A DNA stretch of 64,000 nt from Bemisia tabaci (Eukaryota; Arthropoda; Insecta; Hemiptera; Aleyrodidae). Under the pieces are notes generated by a model, which was not told where the DNA came from, searched no databases, and was given only the letters and a program-made list of their open reading frames with translations. Position numbers and translations under genes: made by a program. Position 1 is the stretch's first letter. Every line of letters begins with the position of its first letter. The stretch spans positions 3,753,434-3,817,433 of the forward strand of contig NC_092795.1 in the NCBI RefSeq assembly GCF_918797505.1, in the 5' to 3' direction. This document shows positions 53,693-63,762 of this stretch, in pieces.

Positions 53693-54721
53693 TTCGTTGT
53701 TGTGTCTTTCCTCCTCACTCCCTGTTATCTCGTAGTAGTTCATCAAGGTGGGAGGAGTAATTACGGTTGTTAGGATGCTTTCTGTCCGAGAATTGAGGAT
53801 GCCTTTGGTTTTGAATCTATCTATTTCGAGTTATTCGCAAACGTTCATTTTTTTACCCTTTTTGCATCTTCTCATCTTCATTTCACACTTTTCAGGGGAG
53901 AGTTTCGAATCAATTAAATGGTCGAACAGAGATGAGTGACCGTAATTCTTGTTCTTGGCATGGTTTAGGTGCGTTCCCTGGTCCTTGTTCTAATACTTGT
54001 GCCCGATTGTTCTATATATAGAGAGCCACATTCGCATCTTATTCTGTAGATACCACTCTGTTCAAGTTCATCTTGATTTTCTTTGACTTAAAAAAAACGG
54101 ATTTTGTCGACAAGAAACGACGCTTCAAGTCAAAATAATATCCAACGAAAAATGTTTTTTCAGTGCAGACGCGAAAGCGAACCATAAAATTTTCGAATGG
54201 AAGTCGCGATGTCGTATCAAGACTGTTTATCTGCTCGCCTCTTTCGTTTCCTCGTTTTCCTCTTCTTATTTTTATTTCTCATTTTAAGTCTCATTATTTT
54301 CGCGCGACCCGCTGCAGCGCGAGCAATCTGTGATTTTATGACTTATGGTCCTCGGTCGGAGAAGAGTTTATCCGGCGACAGTGTGCTTATTATCGCTCCG
54401 AATGAAGGAGATAAACTGCTCGTTTCTGCGACGTTTCATGCACGTGAAGGGGGGGGGGGGGGTGGGTGGGTTAGGGAGGAACTTTGAAATCTCTGAACCG
54501 AAGGAGGTCAGCATCTCGTCTCGCTGAGAACGCATATTGACCTCAGGATTAATGTCTCCTCGACAAACTACAGAGCACACAAAAACCTCTTCGAGCTGGA
54601 TGTCGCTCGACTATTTGCAACCATTAGTGCTCTTCTAGGAGGAGATTCGAACTTATTACACTCCGTTCTGTGCTTGATTCCTTTATAAACTTTTTTCAAA
54701 GGGTCAAACTTGGGGGCTACA
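53693..54721. other. no recognisable gene
   Basis: The 96-codon plus frame at 54197-54487 begins ATGGAAGTCGCGATG and has a hydrophobic segment FLVFLFLFLFLILSLIIFA, but it runs into a G12 run (poly-Gly) and stops. I regard it as chance or at best a degraded signal-anchor. TCTATATATAGAGA palindrome at about 54011-54024. Confidence 0.35.
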
Positions 54722-54780
54722 TTGTCGTGCTAAAATAGAACGCCGTATAAGCCTTCAAGCGTTGTCAATAGTAAGGAAAG
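54722..54780. mobile_element. solo F2 left end
   Basis: TTGTCGTGCTAAAATAGAACGCCGTATAAGCC and CAAGCGTTGTCAATAG; no right arm. Confidence 0.75.
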
Positions 54781-55024
54781 GTGTGATAGAGAATTTGCGA
54801 GTGTCTGAAATTTGCTGAATTTCGTGTTTAAGTGGAAACTACTAAGTGAACTGAACACGGTGATACCCTTGGTTCATGAATTAAACAATTATTGGAGAAC
54901 ATATGACAAAATGATCCAATCTGCTAAAATGCTTGTGTTTAAATGGGAAATGCCGCCAGATAACTTCACCAGGCGGTGTATTTTCTCACTTTTAAATTCA
55001 TTTTAATACTATTTCCCATATCAG

Positions 55025-55306
55025 AAAAAATTAAAAACAAGCAGTGAACTCCAACACAATGTGTTGATAAGGCGCGTCATTAACTCGCACATATCAACCC
55101 CTTTAGTTTTCATTTACAGAGATTTCAAAAAAGGCAAGCAGCACAACAAGAGAATTCACGATCCAACACTGCAAGGTCAACGACGCACCTTCACGAGACC
55201 GTGTATTGTGAATCTAGAAAGCTATTCGAACAAATTTAAGTTTTTTGATCTGCCTCAAGCAAAATCTTATCAGATTCTTGAAGAAAAGTGCTACGGAAAA
55301 ATTTAA
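55025..55306 (+). CDS. possible 3'-terminal exon, unidentified protein
   Basis: The open frame 55025-55306 (93 codons plus TAA) follows a good-looking acceptor: pyrimidine-rich TTCATTTTAATACTATTTCC then CATATCAG. It contains no early ATG, as expected for a downstream exon. It reads basic and hydrophilic: LKTSSELQHNVLIRRVINSH, then FIYRDFKKGKQHNKRIHDP, RRTFTRPCIVNLESYSNKF and a C-terminal ILEEKCYGKI. I do not recognise the family. The open stretch just upstream (54812-55006, LVHELNNYWRTYDK, WEMPPDNFTRRCIF) could be an earlier exon or chance. The neighbourhood to the right (55560-55965) is a dispersed repeat, so this could also be part of a repeat. Confidence 0.3.
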   Translation, partial: KKLKTSSELQHNVLIRRVINSHISTPLVFIYRDFKKGKQHNKRIHDPTLQGQRRTFTRPCIVNLESYSNKFKFFDLPQAKSYQILEEKCYGKI

Positions 55307-56600
55307 GTGAAGAAAGGAAAAATTCTGTCGAACTCCTAGAAGATAAAGTCGATTTAAAGGTATTTTGGGGCTAAGATACCCAAATTACCGGTATTATAAA
55401 TACCGTTATATTATTGAAAAGAAATTGACTCGATATAAATGCAATTGTATTAAAAATATGTCTTGATTTTGTTATTTTAAACGTCTTTTCATGCAAAGAA
55501 GCTCAACCATGTCCATGCTTTATTCATTCATGAATTGAAAGTAAGCAATCCACATCCCGAAAATCTACCGATTTGCCGTAAAAAATCGCAGAAACTTGAT
55601 ATACCAGGTCGATGTACCCACTCTTTGAATTTACCAATCAATTTAGTGAGTGCACGTATGTGAAAGTCAAAATGCTATAGTCATTTTGGGTACATTCATT
55701 TTTCATGAAACAATTGTAAGTAATTTCAATCCCGAAAAACCATAAATTTTCCGTATAAAATCGAAAAAATCAAAATATGTCGACTCCCTGACGTGAAAAT
55801 TAAATTCTACGTGTGAAAATACTGATGTATCGATATATGCTGAACAGAATGCCCGCCTCTCCTCGTAATTTACAAACCGTTCCTATACTCATCTCAACAT
55901 TTTTCTCAGAGCTTTGTGTTATTATTAGCTTCCATTTAGACCCCGGTTTGATGGCCGAATCGGCTGCCCAAAAAGCAAGCCATTTTTGAAGGGCTCTATG
56001 AGAAATTCGTGATATTATGAGCTCTCAGGAAATCACCCCATGGGTAAAATTGCTGGTATAAATTTTCGAGTGCTTAAAATAATCGTATTCAAGAAACTAA
56101 GGCATTAAACTATGGAGTCAATTTCGTTTTAATAATATAACGGGATTTACTTGTCTTCAGGTCAAAACTCATACAAGAAAGCCCCTTGCAAGAGGCTAAT
56201 TTTTTGTAATTTCACTCAATTTTTTCTCCTTATTATAATTGAATTGCTTGTCATATTCTGAGGTCAATCATATTAAATTGTAATTTATACATTTCTTTTT
56301 TTCCCCCTTCATTTTATTTTTTGTTTGGAGAAGTTTTGTTGATTTCTTCGGATTTCGAATACTGTAACTTCTCTTCTATTTGGCCGATTTTTATGAATGA
56401 GACCTCTTTTAATTCGTGTTTTATCGGAGAGTAAGGAAAAAATTGCTAAAAACTCGCGAAACAATTTTTTTTTTAAATTGGACGAATCTTAGCGTGACGG
56501 TGAAATAGTTAATGAAGCGTAAGTAATTGGGCGAGGGGCTGAGGATCCCGGCCTCGCTTGGCGACCGTCATTAGCTATTGTTCGTCGAGACGCCGACGCA
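55307..56600. other. AT-rich; part shared with 23860-24345
   Basis: The section 55560-55965 parallels 23860-24345 (see that entry). The rest shows no gene or repeat. CAGATTCTTGAAG and ATTATAAATACC near 55270-55395 give no clear polyadenylation signal. Confidence 0.45.
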
Positions 56601-57619
56601 GTGATCAGGAGCGCGGGGAAGAGAGGGGTAAGTGGATTCCTGTATGAGCCACGTTTAGCAAATGGTCTAATGAGTCTCGAGGCTCATCACAGATTGCACT
56701 TACACAGTTTGCACTATCAGAGCACGGGTACTGTTGAGCTCAGAAAAAAGGTCAACAATATTATAGATAAATCAACACATTTTTATTAATAATACCTTTT
56801 TAAGGATAAATTATGACTGGAAGAATCATACAAGCAGGACTTCTTTTTTCATATATATTAGGTTAAGATGAAGAGAAAAAGTGGTCGCCACGGAGACCAT
56901 TTAGCATAGCATATGCTTCAACAGGTACCAACTTTTGAAAAGTATAACCGAGGTTACAGATCTGTCAAAGCAACGTTTTGAACAAAACGGAGGAGTTAAA
57001 TTCTCATTCCGAGAGTGCCGACCTGCTCAGCCATCCTCGAATCAGTTCGCTTGATTCTGCTTATATATGCATATTTTAAATCAGCGCGTCGCATTCTTAG
57101 GCTTTTTTTAAAAAAAACCAAGTAACGTAGACTCTTGGTATTCACTACACATAAACTAGCGACCCCCAGAATGAGAAACAACTTTAAATCATAATTATTG
57201 ATGGATAAATAAACTTTTTGCACGCTTTGGAAAATCTCAGAAGTTCGCGGTAGTCACTTTTTGGTAAGGAACTAAGGGACTCGGTTATTGTATCGAGCAG
57301 GGTTCGAAACGATCGCAAAGGCGGTATACTACGTATACGCGCCAAAAAATACTATGAAATCAGCTCTTTAAGCATTTTCAGATGAAGCGATAAAAATTTG
57401 CATGCAAATTCTCCATTAGGGGCATCCCTGATTAAATGTTTACTCAAAATGTGACGTGTTGGACATTTTCAGAATTTACTTCCAAAAATGGGATTACCAT
57501 TTATTGTATAAAATGTATCCTTACAATCTGTGATAGGAGGTATCTTTATGGTTTGCTTCTTCTTTATTCCTGCATGTTACGGACTCATGAAACTACGTAT
57601 CATATAAGGCTGCGCGAGA
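56601..57619. other. no recognisable feature
   Basis: AT-rich, short frames only. Confidence 0.35.
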
Positions 57620-58010
57620 CACGACAGAAACGAGACACTCAAAGCGCCTTCAATTCAGTAGATATATAATGTCAGCTACTCAGGCGTTAAAATAGTTGTA
57701 TTCAGACTCCTGACCTCGTTATGGAAATCAACAATGGTTCACTCAAAAAGGTGGCAGCATCAGCATTTTGATATGTTTTCTCATCATAATTTCACGATTT
57801 GTGAGGAAAATTACTGAAAGTCACTCCAAACAATGACATTACCATTTTTAAATGCATCTAATCATCCTTTCCGCTCAGGGAAAAAACAATAATCTACTTG
57901 AGTTCAATCGTACACCAAACGTTACCAAGACTGTTTCTACGTCATGAAAATATGACAACTTCAACCTCGGAACTTCAGTTCAGCAATTGCACTTCGTTTA
58001 GACTTTGAAC
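57620..58010. repeat. diverged F1 relative
   Basis: GGTGGCAGCATCAGCATTTTGATATGTTTTC, ATAATTTCACGA, GAGGAAAATTACTGAAAGTCACTC and CCGCTCAGGGAAAAAACAAT follow F1 order with many changes. It lies 265 bp left of the intact F1 copy. Confidence 0.55.
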
Positions 58011-58274
58011 AACATATATATAGGGTGGGGAAGAAACACTGCTTGATCGAGAAGCCCGGGCCAAACCTTTGTAGTGTGAGATTTGATTCAAGTAGACTTC
58101 TGTTTTTTTTGAGCGGGCATTTCGAATTTTCCGTAACCTATGCTAAGTAAAACACCATTGTCTTGATTTATATTTAATATCAATTATTCCCATTTAGTGT
58201 TGCCATTTCCCAGAATTAATACATAATTTCACAACTTCTGCAATTTCTCGGAACTTTACTCGGAATCTTCAAAA

Positions 58275-58824
58275 TGGACCACTAGACAAGGTACGAATTT
58301 CAGCATTCTGATACATGTTTCGTAACTAAAATTTCACGTAGAACACGATGCACACAACGAAAATTACCGCAATTAACTCCTTACGAAGATATTTAATGAT
58401 TTTTGATGCGTGGATTTAAACCACCCGCTCATGAAAACTCAATGCTCTACGTGATTCACATCGCGCGCTAAACGTTATCATGACAGTCTCTGCGATATAA
58501 AAATCTGGCAACCTCAATCTTGATGCTTTGGCTCAGCTATAGCAAATTGCTAATAGTTTGAACAACACATGGTGGAAAATGAACGTTGCTCGACTGAGAA
58601 TCTTGCTGAAACCGTTGTAGTGCGCGATTTGACTCACGTAGAGCTTTGAGTTTCTTGTGAGCGGGCAGTTCAAATTCATCGTAACCAATGTGAAATAAAA
58701 ACGTTAATATCTTCGTTAGGAGTTGGTTTCAGTACTTTTCGTTGCGCTAATCGTGTTTTACGTGAAATTCTGGTTAAGAAACATGTATCAGATTGCTTAA
58801 ATTCGTACCTTGTCTAGTGGTCCA
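58275..58824. mobile_element. F1 MITE, copy 2 (548 bp, intact ends)
   Basis: ATGGACCACTAGACAAGGTA and the exact inverted right end TACCTTGTCTAGTGGTCCAT. It is nearly identical to 410-959 across TCAGCATTCTGATACAT, GTGATTCACATCGCGCGCTA and CTCACGTAGAGCTTTGAG. Perfect termini make this the better reference copy. Confidence 0.92.
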
Positions 58825-59175
58825 TTCCCGAAATATCCCAGAATTTCCTGGTATTTTCCTAATTTTCTCGGGATATCAGGGTTTTAAGTCGATTTCACCG
58901 TTTATTTGATCAAAGTCAACGATTTTTTTTATGAAAATTGACAATCTTCGGAACTAAAATCGGCCTTATTTCGGAATTTCTCCCCAGAACTTTTAAAAAA
59001 TCGGAATTTTCATCAGAATTTTTGGAAATAGGCAATAATTCCGGGAACCCAGGATCTTTGGTAAAATGAAGTAGCAACACTGTTTCCGTCGCATAAAATG
59101 TGTTTTACGTGAGATTTTGAAGAGGTGAAATATAAGTGTTACGTAGATTTGTATACCTTGTCTAATGGTCCGTTC
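58825..59175. repeat. dispersed repeat, relative of 30606-30832, ending in an F1-like terminus
   Basis: CGGCCTTATTTCGGAATTTC, ATCGGAATTTTCATCAGAAT and TTTTACGTGAGATTTTGAAGAGG mirror 30606-30832. GTATACCTTGTCTAATGGTCCG at 59152-59173 is an F1-type end. Confidence 0.6.
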
Positions 59176-59834
59176 AAGAATACTCAAAGATTCAAAAATT
59201 CGGAAAAGTGTCATGTAAGCTTAAGGACTTTTGAAGGTATTACGAACCCCAGATTATTTAATTTTATATTTATTTTAGTCCTACTACTTTTCATGCTTAG
59301 ATGTGCGGTTTTTGAGATAATTCGCATTTTACGAAAAAATCCGTTGATTTCTCCGTTCAATTTTCAGTTTTTGGGGGGTTTTGAGGTGAAATTTTGGGAG
59401 AATTTTGGCGAATTTTAGCTCATTCGGTTCTTCTTGATCTCCTGAATAAAATGAGCCCAAAAAACTTAAACATACAATTAGTTCCGGGTTAAACCCTCAG
59501 TTGACTCGACTGAGAGGCCAACTCGGTGGTTTAAAAACCGAGATTTGGCAACCACGGTCGAAGACAAGACCAGTCAAAAGGCGCGACAATCACGGGAGTC
59601 GCGAAACTGAGGCTTTAAGACCGTATTTTATTTCCGGGCTTCACATTGTCAGCCAACTGACAGGTGCATTGTGCAAATAGAGGACCTCACACCACCCGCC
59701 CGCCCGCCTCCTTGCCGCATCCCTCTCTCAACTCCCTCGCTCCTGCTTGAAAAATCCCTATTTCCCCCGCATTTTTGGCACATCTGGAACGCCGATGCCG
59801 AATCTTGTAACACTCCGGGGATTTTTTGCATTCC
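59176..59834. other. no recognisable feature
   Basis: No gene or clear repeat. CCGCCCGCCTCC-type C-rich patch near 59695-59710. Confidence 0.35.
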
Positions 59835-60086
59835 GTTGCCGTACTAAGGAAAAACGCCGTAAGATCATTCGAATGTTGCCAAATTCACTCTCAGAAAATA
59901 CTTATTTTAAAGTAAATTTATGAATATTTCTAATTGAAATTTTTAGAAGCTTAAGATCGAATTATGAAGAAAATTCTTTGAAAATTTGGAAGGAAAACGT
60001 TCAAAATTAGCACGGAAATTCGTTATTTGTCAAATAAAAATTGGCAACGCCGAAAGGTTCATGCGGCGTTTTTCAGAGCGGGGCGA
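59835..60086. mobile_element. F2 MITE copy
   Basis: GTTGCCGTACTAAGGAAAAACGCCGTAAGATC and GAATGTTGCCAAATTCACTC at the left; AAAATTGGCAACGCCGAAAGGTTCATGCGGCGTTTTTCAGAGCGG at the right. Confidence 0.85.
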
Positions 60087-60159
60087 GAAATGATAGAATC
60101 TGGCGGCGTGGCGCGCATTCTGCATTTCTAAGTCCTCGTTGTCGGCACCGCTTTTGAAT

Positions 60160-60284
60160 AGGACGAATTTCTATCAAACAGAACTATGTGCATTATGACG
60201 TGAGCCCTACTATGAATGTACTCTTATGGGTCTCAAGGCTCATGTCTTAATGCACATAGTTCTCTTTGATAGAAATACGTCCAA
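60160..60284. mobile_element. F7 MITE copy
   Basis: AGGACGAATTTCTATCAAAC and AGAACTATGTGCATTATGACGTGAGCCCT at the left; TCATGTCTTAATGCACATAGTTCTC and TTTGATAGAAATACGTCC at the right. AATA lies immediately outside both ends and may be a target duplication. About 125 bp. Confidence 0.9.
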
Positions 60285-60544
60285 TAGTCCAGTCACGTCA
60301 CGTCACGTCGAAGACGGGAGACAGTGATTCATCTCCTTGATTATTTTCCCACGCCCACCGTCGAGATTCCTTCAATTTTTCCGAGTTTCCTCTGGTTAAA
60401 CTCCCACACTTCCGTCCATGATTTCCCAGGAAATGGGCCACTGGATAAAGCCTCAACCAGAAAAATACGTTGCATGTTTTTCTGCTGAATCTTACGTTAA
60501 GAATGACTCAGGGTTGCCGCAAAATGAAGAAAATTAAATTTCCC

Positions 60545-60836
60545 GCGGGGCGATTATTGAAATTTCTTGTTTGTCGGGACGACATAGATGACATAGGTTA
60601 AAAGGCGGAGCGTGATTGGTCGGCTATGTCTTATCGCTGCTTTGTCGTGCCTTTGTCAGGTGGAATGATCGACAAGCTAACGGCACCTCTTAAGTTTCCG
60701 CCAGTATGTCGATCACTCCACCTGACAAAGGCACGACAAAGCAGCGATAAGACATAGCCGACCAATCACGCTCCGCCTTTTAACCTATGTCATCTATGTC
60801 GTCCCGACCAACAAGAAATTTCAATAATCGCCCCGC
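60545..60836. mobile_element. F6 MITE, near-perfect hairpin
   Basis: GCGGGGCGATTATTGAAATT at the left and AATTTCAATAATCGCCCCGC at the right. The arms continue with almost no mismatch through GACATAGATGACATAGG, GCGGAGCGTGATTGGTCGGC and CTTTGTCGTGCCTTTGTCAGG to a loop near 60685-60700. Arms of about 140 bp: the youngest F6 copy here. Confidence 0.92.
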
Positions 60837-60999
60837 TGAATTCCTTGTCACATTTTGGTAAAATTCTCTTACAATTTCTGATATGCCAGATGGTGAAAAA
60901 AACATAATACCAGATAGTTTTCACGCACAATGTATCGTATGAAACATCAAACCCAGTCTAGAAAGCGCATAAAGGTGACTTGACAATTTTTCCCGGACA

Positions 61000-61105
61000 T
61001 TTTCGACATTCTCATCATTTCCCCTGACATTTCCAGGTTCTTCCTGACTTTTTAAAATTCCCTGACATTTCCCGGGTTTCCCGGTACTCTCTGATTGTGG
61101 CAATC
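61000..61105. repeat. degenerate CCGGGAAATGTCAGGGAA-type minisatellite
   Basis: Reading the minus strand: TACCGGGAAACCCGGGAAAT, GTCAGGGAATTTTAAAAAGT, CAGGAAGAACCTGGAAATGT, CAGGGGAAATGATG. Four to five loose 20-bp units, related to 16505-16610. Confidence 0.7.
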
Positions 61106-61265
61106 CTGATGATTTACACGATAGGAATTTCGGGAATCAACTCAGAAACGAGATACTGACAAGGATTTTTAACACGGATCGACTGGACTACATTTTGATT
61201 CCAGTTGCGAAGCGTGAATGATCGAGTATCGATATTTTCCTATTCGAGGATATGGTAAAGAATAG

Positions 61266-61445
61266 ATTATTAACAGTGGCGTGGCGTGCTTTGCGATATA
61301 TCGATTGACCGGTCATTTAAACCTATGGAAAAGTATCGAAAAACAGGGTGTTCGCAGCGAACACCTTAATAATCGATTAATTACCATAGCTTCAAATGGG
61401 GAATTATCGATAGATCGCAAAGCACGCCACGCCACTGATTATTAA
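61266..61445. mobile_element. hAT-type MITE with perfect 8-bp target duplication
   Basis: ATTATTAA stands at 61266-61273 and 61438-61445. Between them 61274-61437 (164 bp) begins CAGTGGCGTGGCGTGCTTTG and ends CAAAGCACGCCACGCCACTG, a perfect inverted terminal repeat. The CAGTGGCG start and 8-bp duplication are hAT hallmarks. The centre (GGGTGTTCGCAGCGAACACC) is a second palindrome. A decayed relative lies at 63370-63500. Confidence 0.95.
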
Positions 61446-61489
61446 GAATTTTCATAAACTGGTTCATCTTTAAACTTGTCCTATAATAA

Positions 61490-61727
61490 ATGTTTTAGAA
61501 ATATTTCCTGAGCGAAGCTCGGAGCTGGGACCCTGCCTATACGGCATCGCCAGTCGCCGCACACTAGTCCTAGGTGTACTGGCCAAATAACCTCAAAAAG
61601 TAACTTCATCGGCGGTCCATTAGATTGTGACTGTACTGTATGATAAAGATTTCTGCATTCTGGACAATCCACGTCGAAGGCGTGGAAGTCCTCTCAATAA
61701 AAAAAAAAAAAAAAAAAAAAAAAAAGG
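61490..61727 (+). other. possible retrocopy ending in A27
   Basis: CTCTCAATAAA runs straight into an A27 tract (about 61700-61727), which looks like a poly(A) signal and tail. Upstream text (CGAAGCTCGGAGCTGGGACC, TGCCTATACGGCATCGCCAG) shows no protein. I do not see a pol III B box (GGTTCGANNCC) that would make it a tRNA-type SINE, nor a target duplication. Confidence 0.35.
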
Positions 61728-62298
61728 TCTGAAAAAAAGTCTGGCGCGAGAACCTAAAGACCGCCGTACATCACTTATTGAGGTCGGTGTTGAGGATTCA
61801 GGGCTATTGATTACTAGGAGCTCGACAAAGTGCCTAAGAGAATGTGAAACTGCCTCGCCAGCACTCGCAGCTTTGTTGGCAAACAACCCGCAGCGGGTGG
61901 GAGGGGGCGCCGAGCTCAGCTTTTTCCTATTAAATTCGGATCGTAAATTACTGCGATTATAACTTTACGTGGCGCCGCCCTCCCCCCCCTCCCCCCCCCC
62001 TTCCTCCCCCGCCACAACCGTTCGTTACGGCACTCGACCATCTCGAGTTCACACGTCGTGCACACATCGTACATCGCATCGCACCGGACCGAAAGACTCC
62101 CCGTGCCCTTTGTCGCTTTTGTTGTTATTGCTGTTGTTGTTGTTCACATTAAAGAGCGTAACATCCTGTCACCTCGTTTTGTCGAGGGGAGTTAATGGGG
62201 GTTTTTCTCTCGACTTTGATTAGAGCCATAATATTTTCATAAAGACAGTATGGGCAAGGAGGGGTCCATTTTTAAGTGAGTCAAAAAGGCTCAGTTCT
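61728..62298. other. no assigned gene; C-rich and GTT-rich patches
   Basis: C-rich runs at 61980-62010 and GTTGTTGTTGTT near 62122-62142. The plus frame through the A27 tract (poly-K) is an artefact. Confidence 0.4.
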
Positions 62299-62534
62299 AC
62301 ACAGAAAAAAAATATGGGTAGAATGTACCATTCCTTCACGCTGTATTTCACACAGCATCAATTCAGAGTCAATTCTGTCAAAAGAGAGATAAACGTTTTT
62401 ATATACTGGTACAGGTAACCATTCCTCTGTTGGCAGAATCGACTTGATGATTGGTAGAATTTACCATTCCCTCGCGCCGTGTGAAATACAGCGTGAAGGA
62501 ATGGTAAATTCTACCAATCTTTTTTTTTTCAGTG
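62299..62534. mobile_element. F8 MITE copy 3
   Basis: ACACAGAAAAAAAATATGGG and TAGAATGTACCATTCCTTCACGCTGTATTTC at the left; CAGCGTGAAGGAATGGTAAATTCTACC and AATCTTTTTTTTTTCAGTGT at the right. Contains an extra internal terminus (GATTGGTAGAATTTACCATTCCCTCGCGCCG, about 62449). Confidence 0.9.
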
Positions 62535-63100
62535 TACGAAGCGAATGACTATTTGCACATGGCATGTTCCATATTGACGAAAAGTCTAGTGAGGTATCAG
62601 TATGGACAATCTGCGAATAATCTTGAAAGGGGGTAAAAATCATCAAATTTTCATTCAATATCGATGATCAGTAATTCTTCAAAAAATTAGAGGTAGGCAC
62701 TCCTTTCTCTTTTTTTCAATTTAATGAAATACTCAAAGCGCCCTATTTTCGTGCAACGACGACACATCAATGCAATGAATGATACAATTTGTATTCACTG
62801 ACGGAAAACATCGAGGGCACTCCGGGGCTTTCTCAATGGCTAGGTCTGGATGCAACTATTTGTGTTTCCTAGATTTGGTGACGAGACTAGACTTAGACTA
62901 GATGTCGGTGTTGCGTACACAAAAAATTGCAGGCGTTCTGGCTTTTTAAGGCACAATTTGCACCGTTAGTTCCAAGGTTTGTCTACAATGCATTTACAAC
63001 AGTCTTTTTACGATGAAATCCTCGAAATCTATAAAAATCACGCAGTATACCATGGTAACATTGGATAATGATGAAAATTTCCGCAAATCATCTGCCAAAT
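62535..63100. other. no gene; fragment shared with 34.3 kb
   Basis: 62855-62950 (GGATGCAACTATTTGTG, GTGTTGCGTACACAAAAAATTGCAGGCGTTCTGGCTTTTTAAG) parallels 34335-34405, part of the inverted duplication arms. Confidence 0.45.
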
Positions 63101-63228
63101 TGGACGTATTTCTGCAAATTAAACGGAGCTATGTGCATTATGACGTGAGCCCTGTTATGTACACATTCTTATGGGTCTCGGGGCTCATGTCTTAATGCAC
63201 ATAGTTCCGTTTGGCAGGATTACGTCCA
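63101..63228. mobile_element. F7 MITE copy
   Basis: TGGACGTATTTCTGCAAATT and AAACGGAGCTATGTGCATTATGACGTGAGCCCTG at the left; GGGCTCATGTCTTAATGCACATAGTTCCG and TTTGGCAGGATTACGTCCA at the right. AAT precedes and ATT follows. Confidence 0.9.
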
Positions 63229-63369
63229 ATTCATCTCCACACTGGCACACTGGAAAATTTACGGCGAAATAACAATGATACACCTACCAAACATTCCCCC
63301 TCTGTGACGCTTCCTTTAAATTTCCAGTCATGACGCGCTATTAGTTGTTTTGTAGTATCAGCGTCAATA

Positions 63370-63500
63370 TCCTTCATTCGGCGGAGCGTGAGATATCGAC
63401 GATCGATACTATCCCATTTAAATCCAGGATACAGGGTCGATTATTAAGGAACACCCTGATGATCGATCCTTTTTCATGGGTTTAGACTGAATCATCGCGA
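63370..63500. mobile_element. decayed relative of the hAT MITE
   Basis: ACGATCGATACTATCCCATTTAAATCC, CAGGGTCGATTATTAAGGAACACCCTG and ATGATCGATCC, then CATCGCGAAGTACGC resemble the interior and one end of 61274-61437. Termini are not clear. Confidence 0.5.
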
Positions 63501-63505
63501 AGTAC

Positions 63506-63762
63506 GCTGCCATGCTAAGGAAAAACGTCGTATGAACAATCGAGAATTGACAAATTTCCTTCACTGAAATGTTTATTTTTGAGGATATTTATGCATATTT
63601 TTGAGTAAAACTTTCAGGCACTTTGGGTGAAATTGCGAACAAAATTATCTGAAAAATTGGAGGAAAAATATTCATCTTTTTACCGAGAAGGTCGTGTTTT
63701 ATCAAAGGAAATTTGGCAACTCTCGAATGTCCATACGGCGTTTTTTCTTAGCACGGCAATAC
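63506..63762. mobile_element. F2 MITE copy
   Basis: GCTGCCATGCTAAGGAAAAACGTCGTATGAAC at the left; TTTGGCAACTCTCGAATGTCCATACGGCGTTTTTTCTTAGCACGGCA at the right. About 257 bp. Confidence 0.88.

Noticed and set aside
54197..54487. Small secreted or membrane protein with a hydrophobic N-terminal segment
   Set aside because: The frame runs into a G12 homopolymer and stops shortly after; no cleavage-site logic or homologue recognised.
61627..61962. Plus-strand 111-codon frame with poly-K
   Set aside because: Runs through the A27 tract; upstream and downstream parts show no motif.
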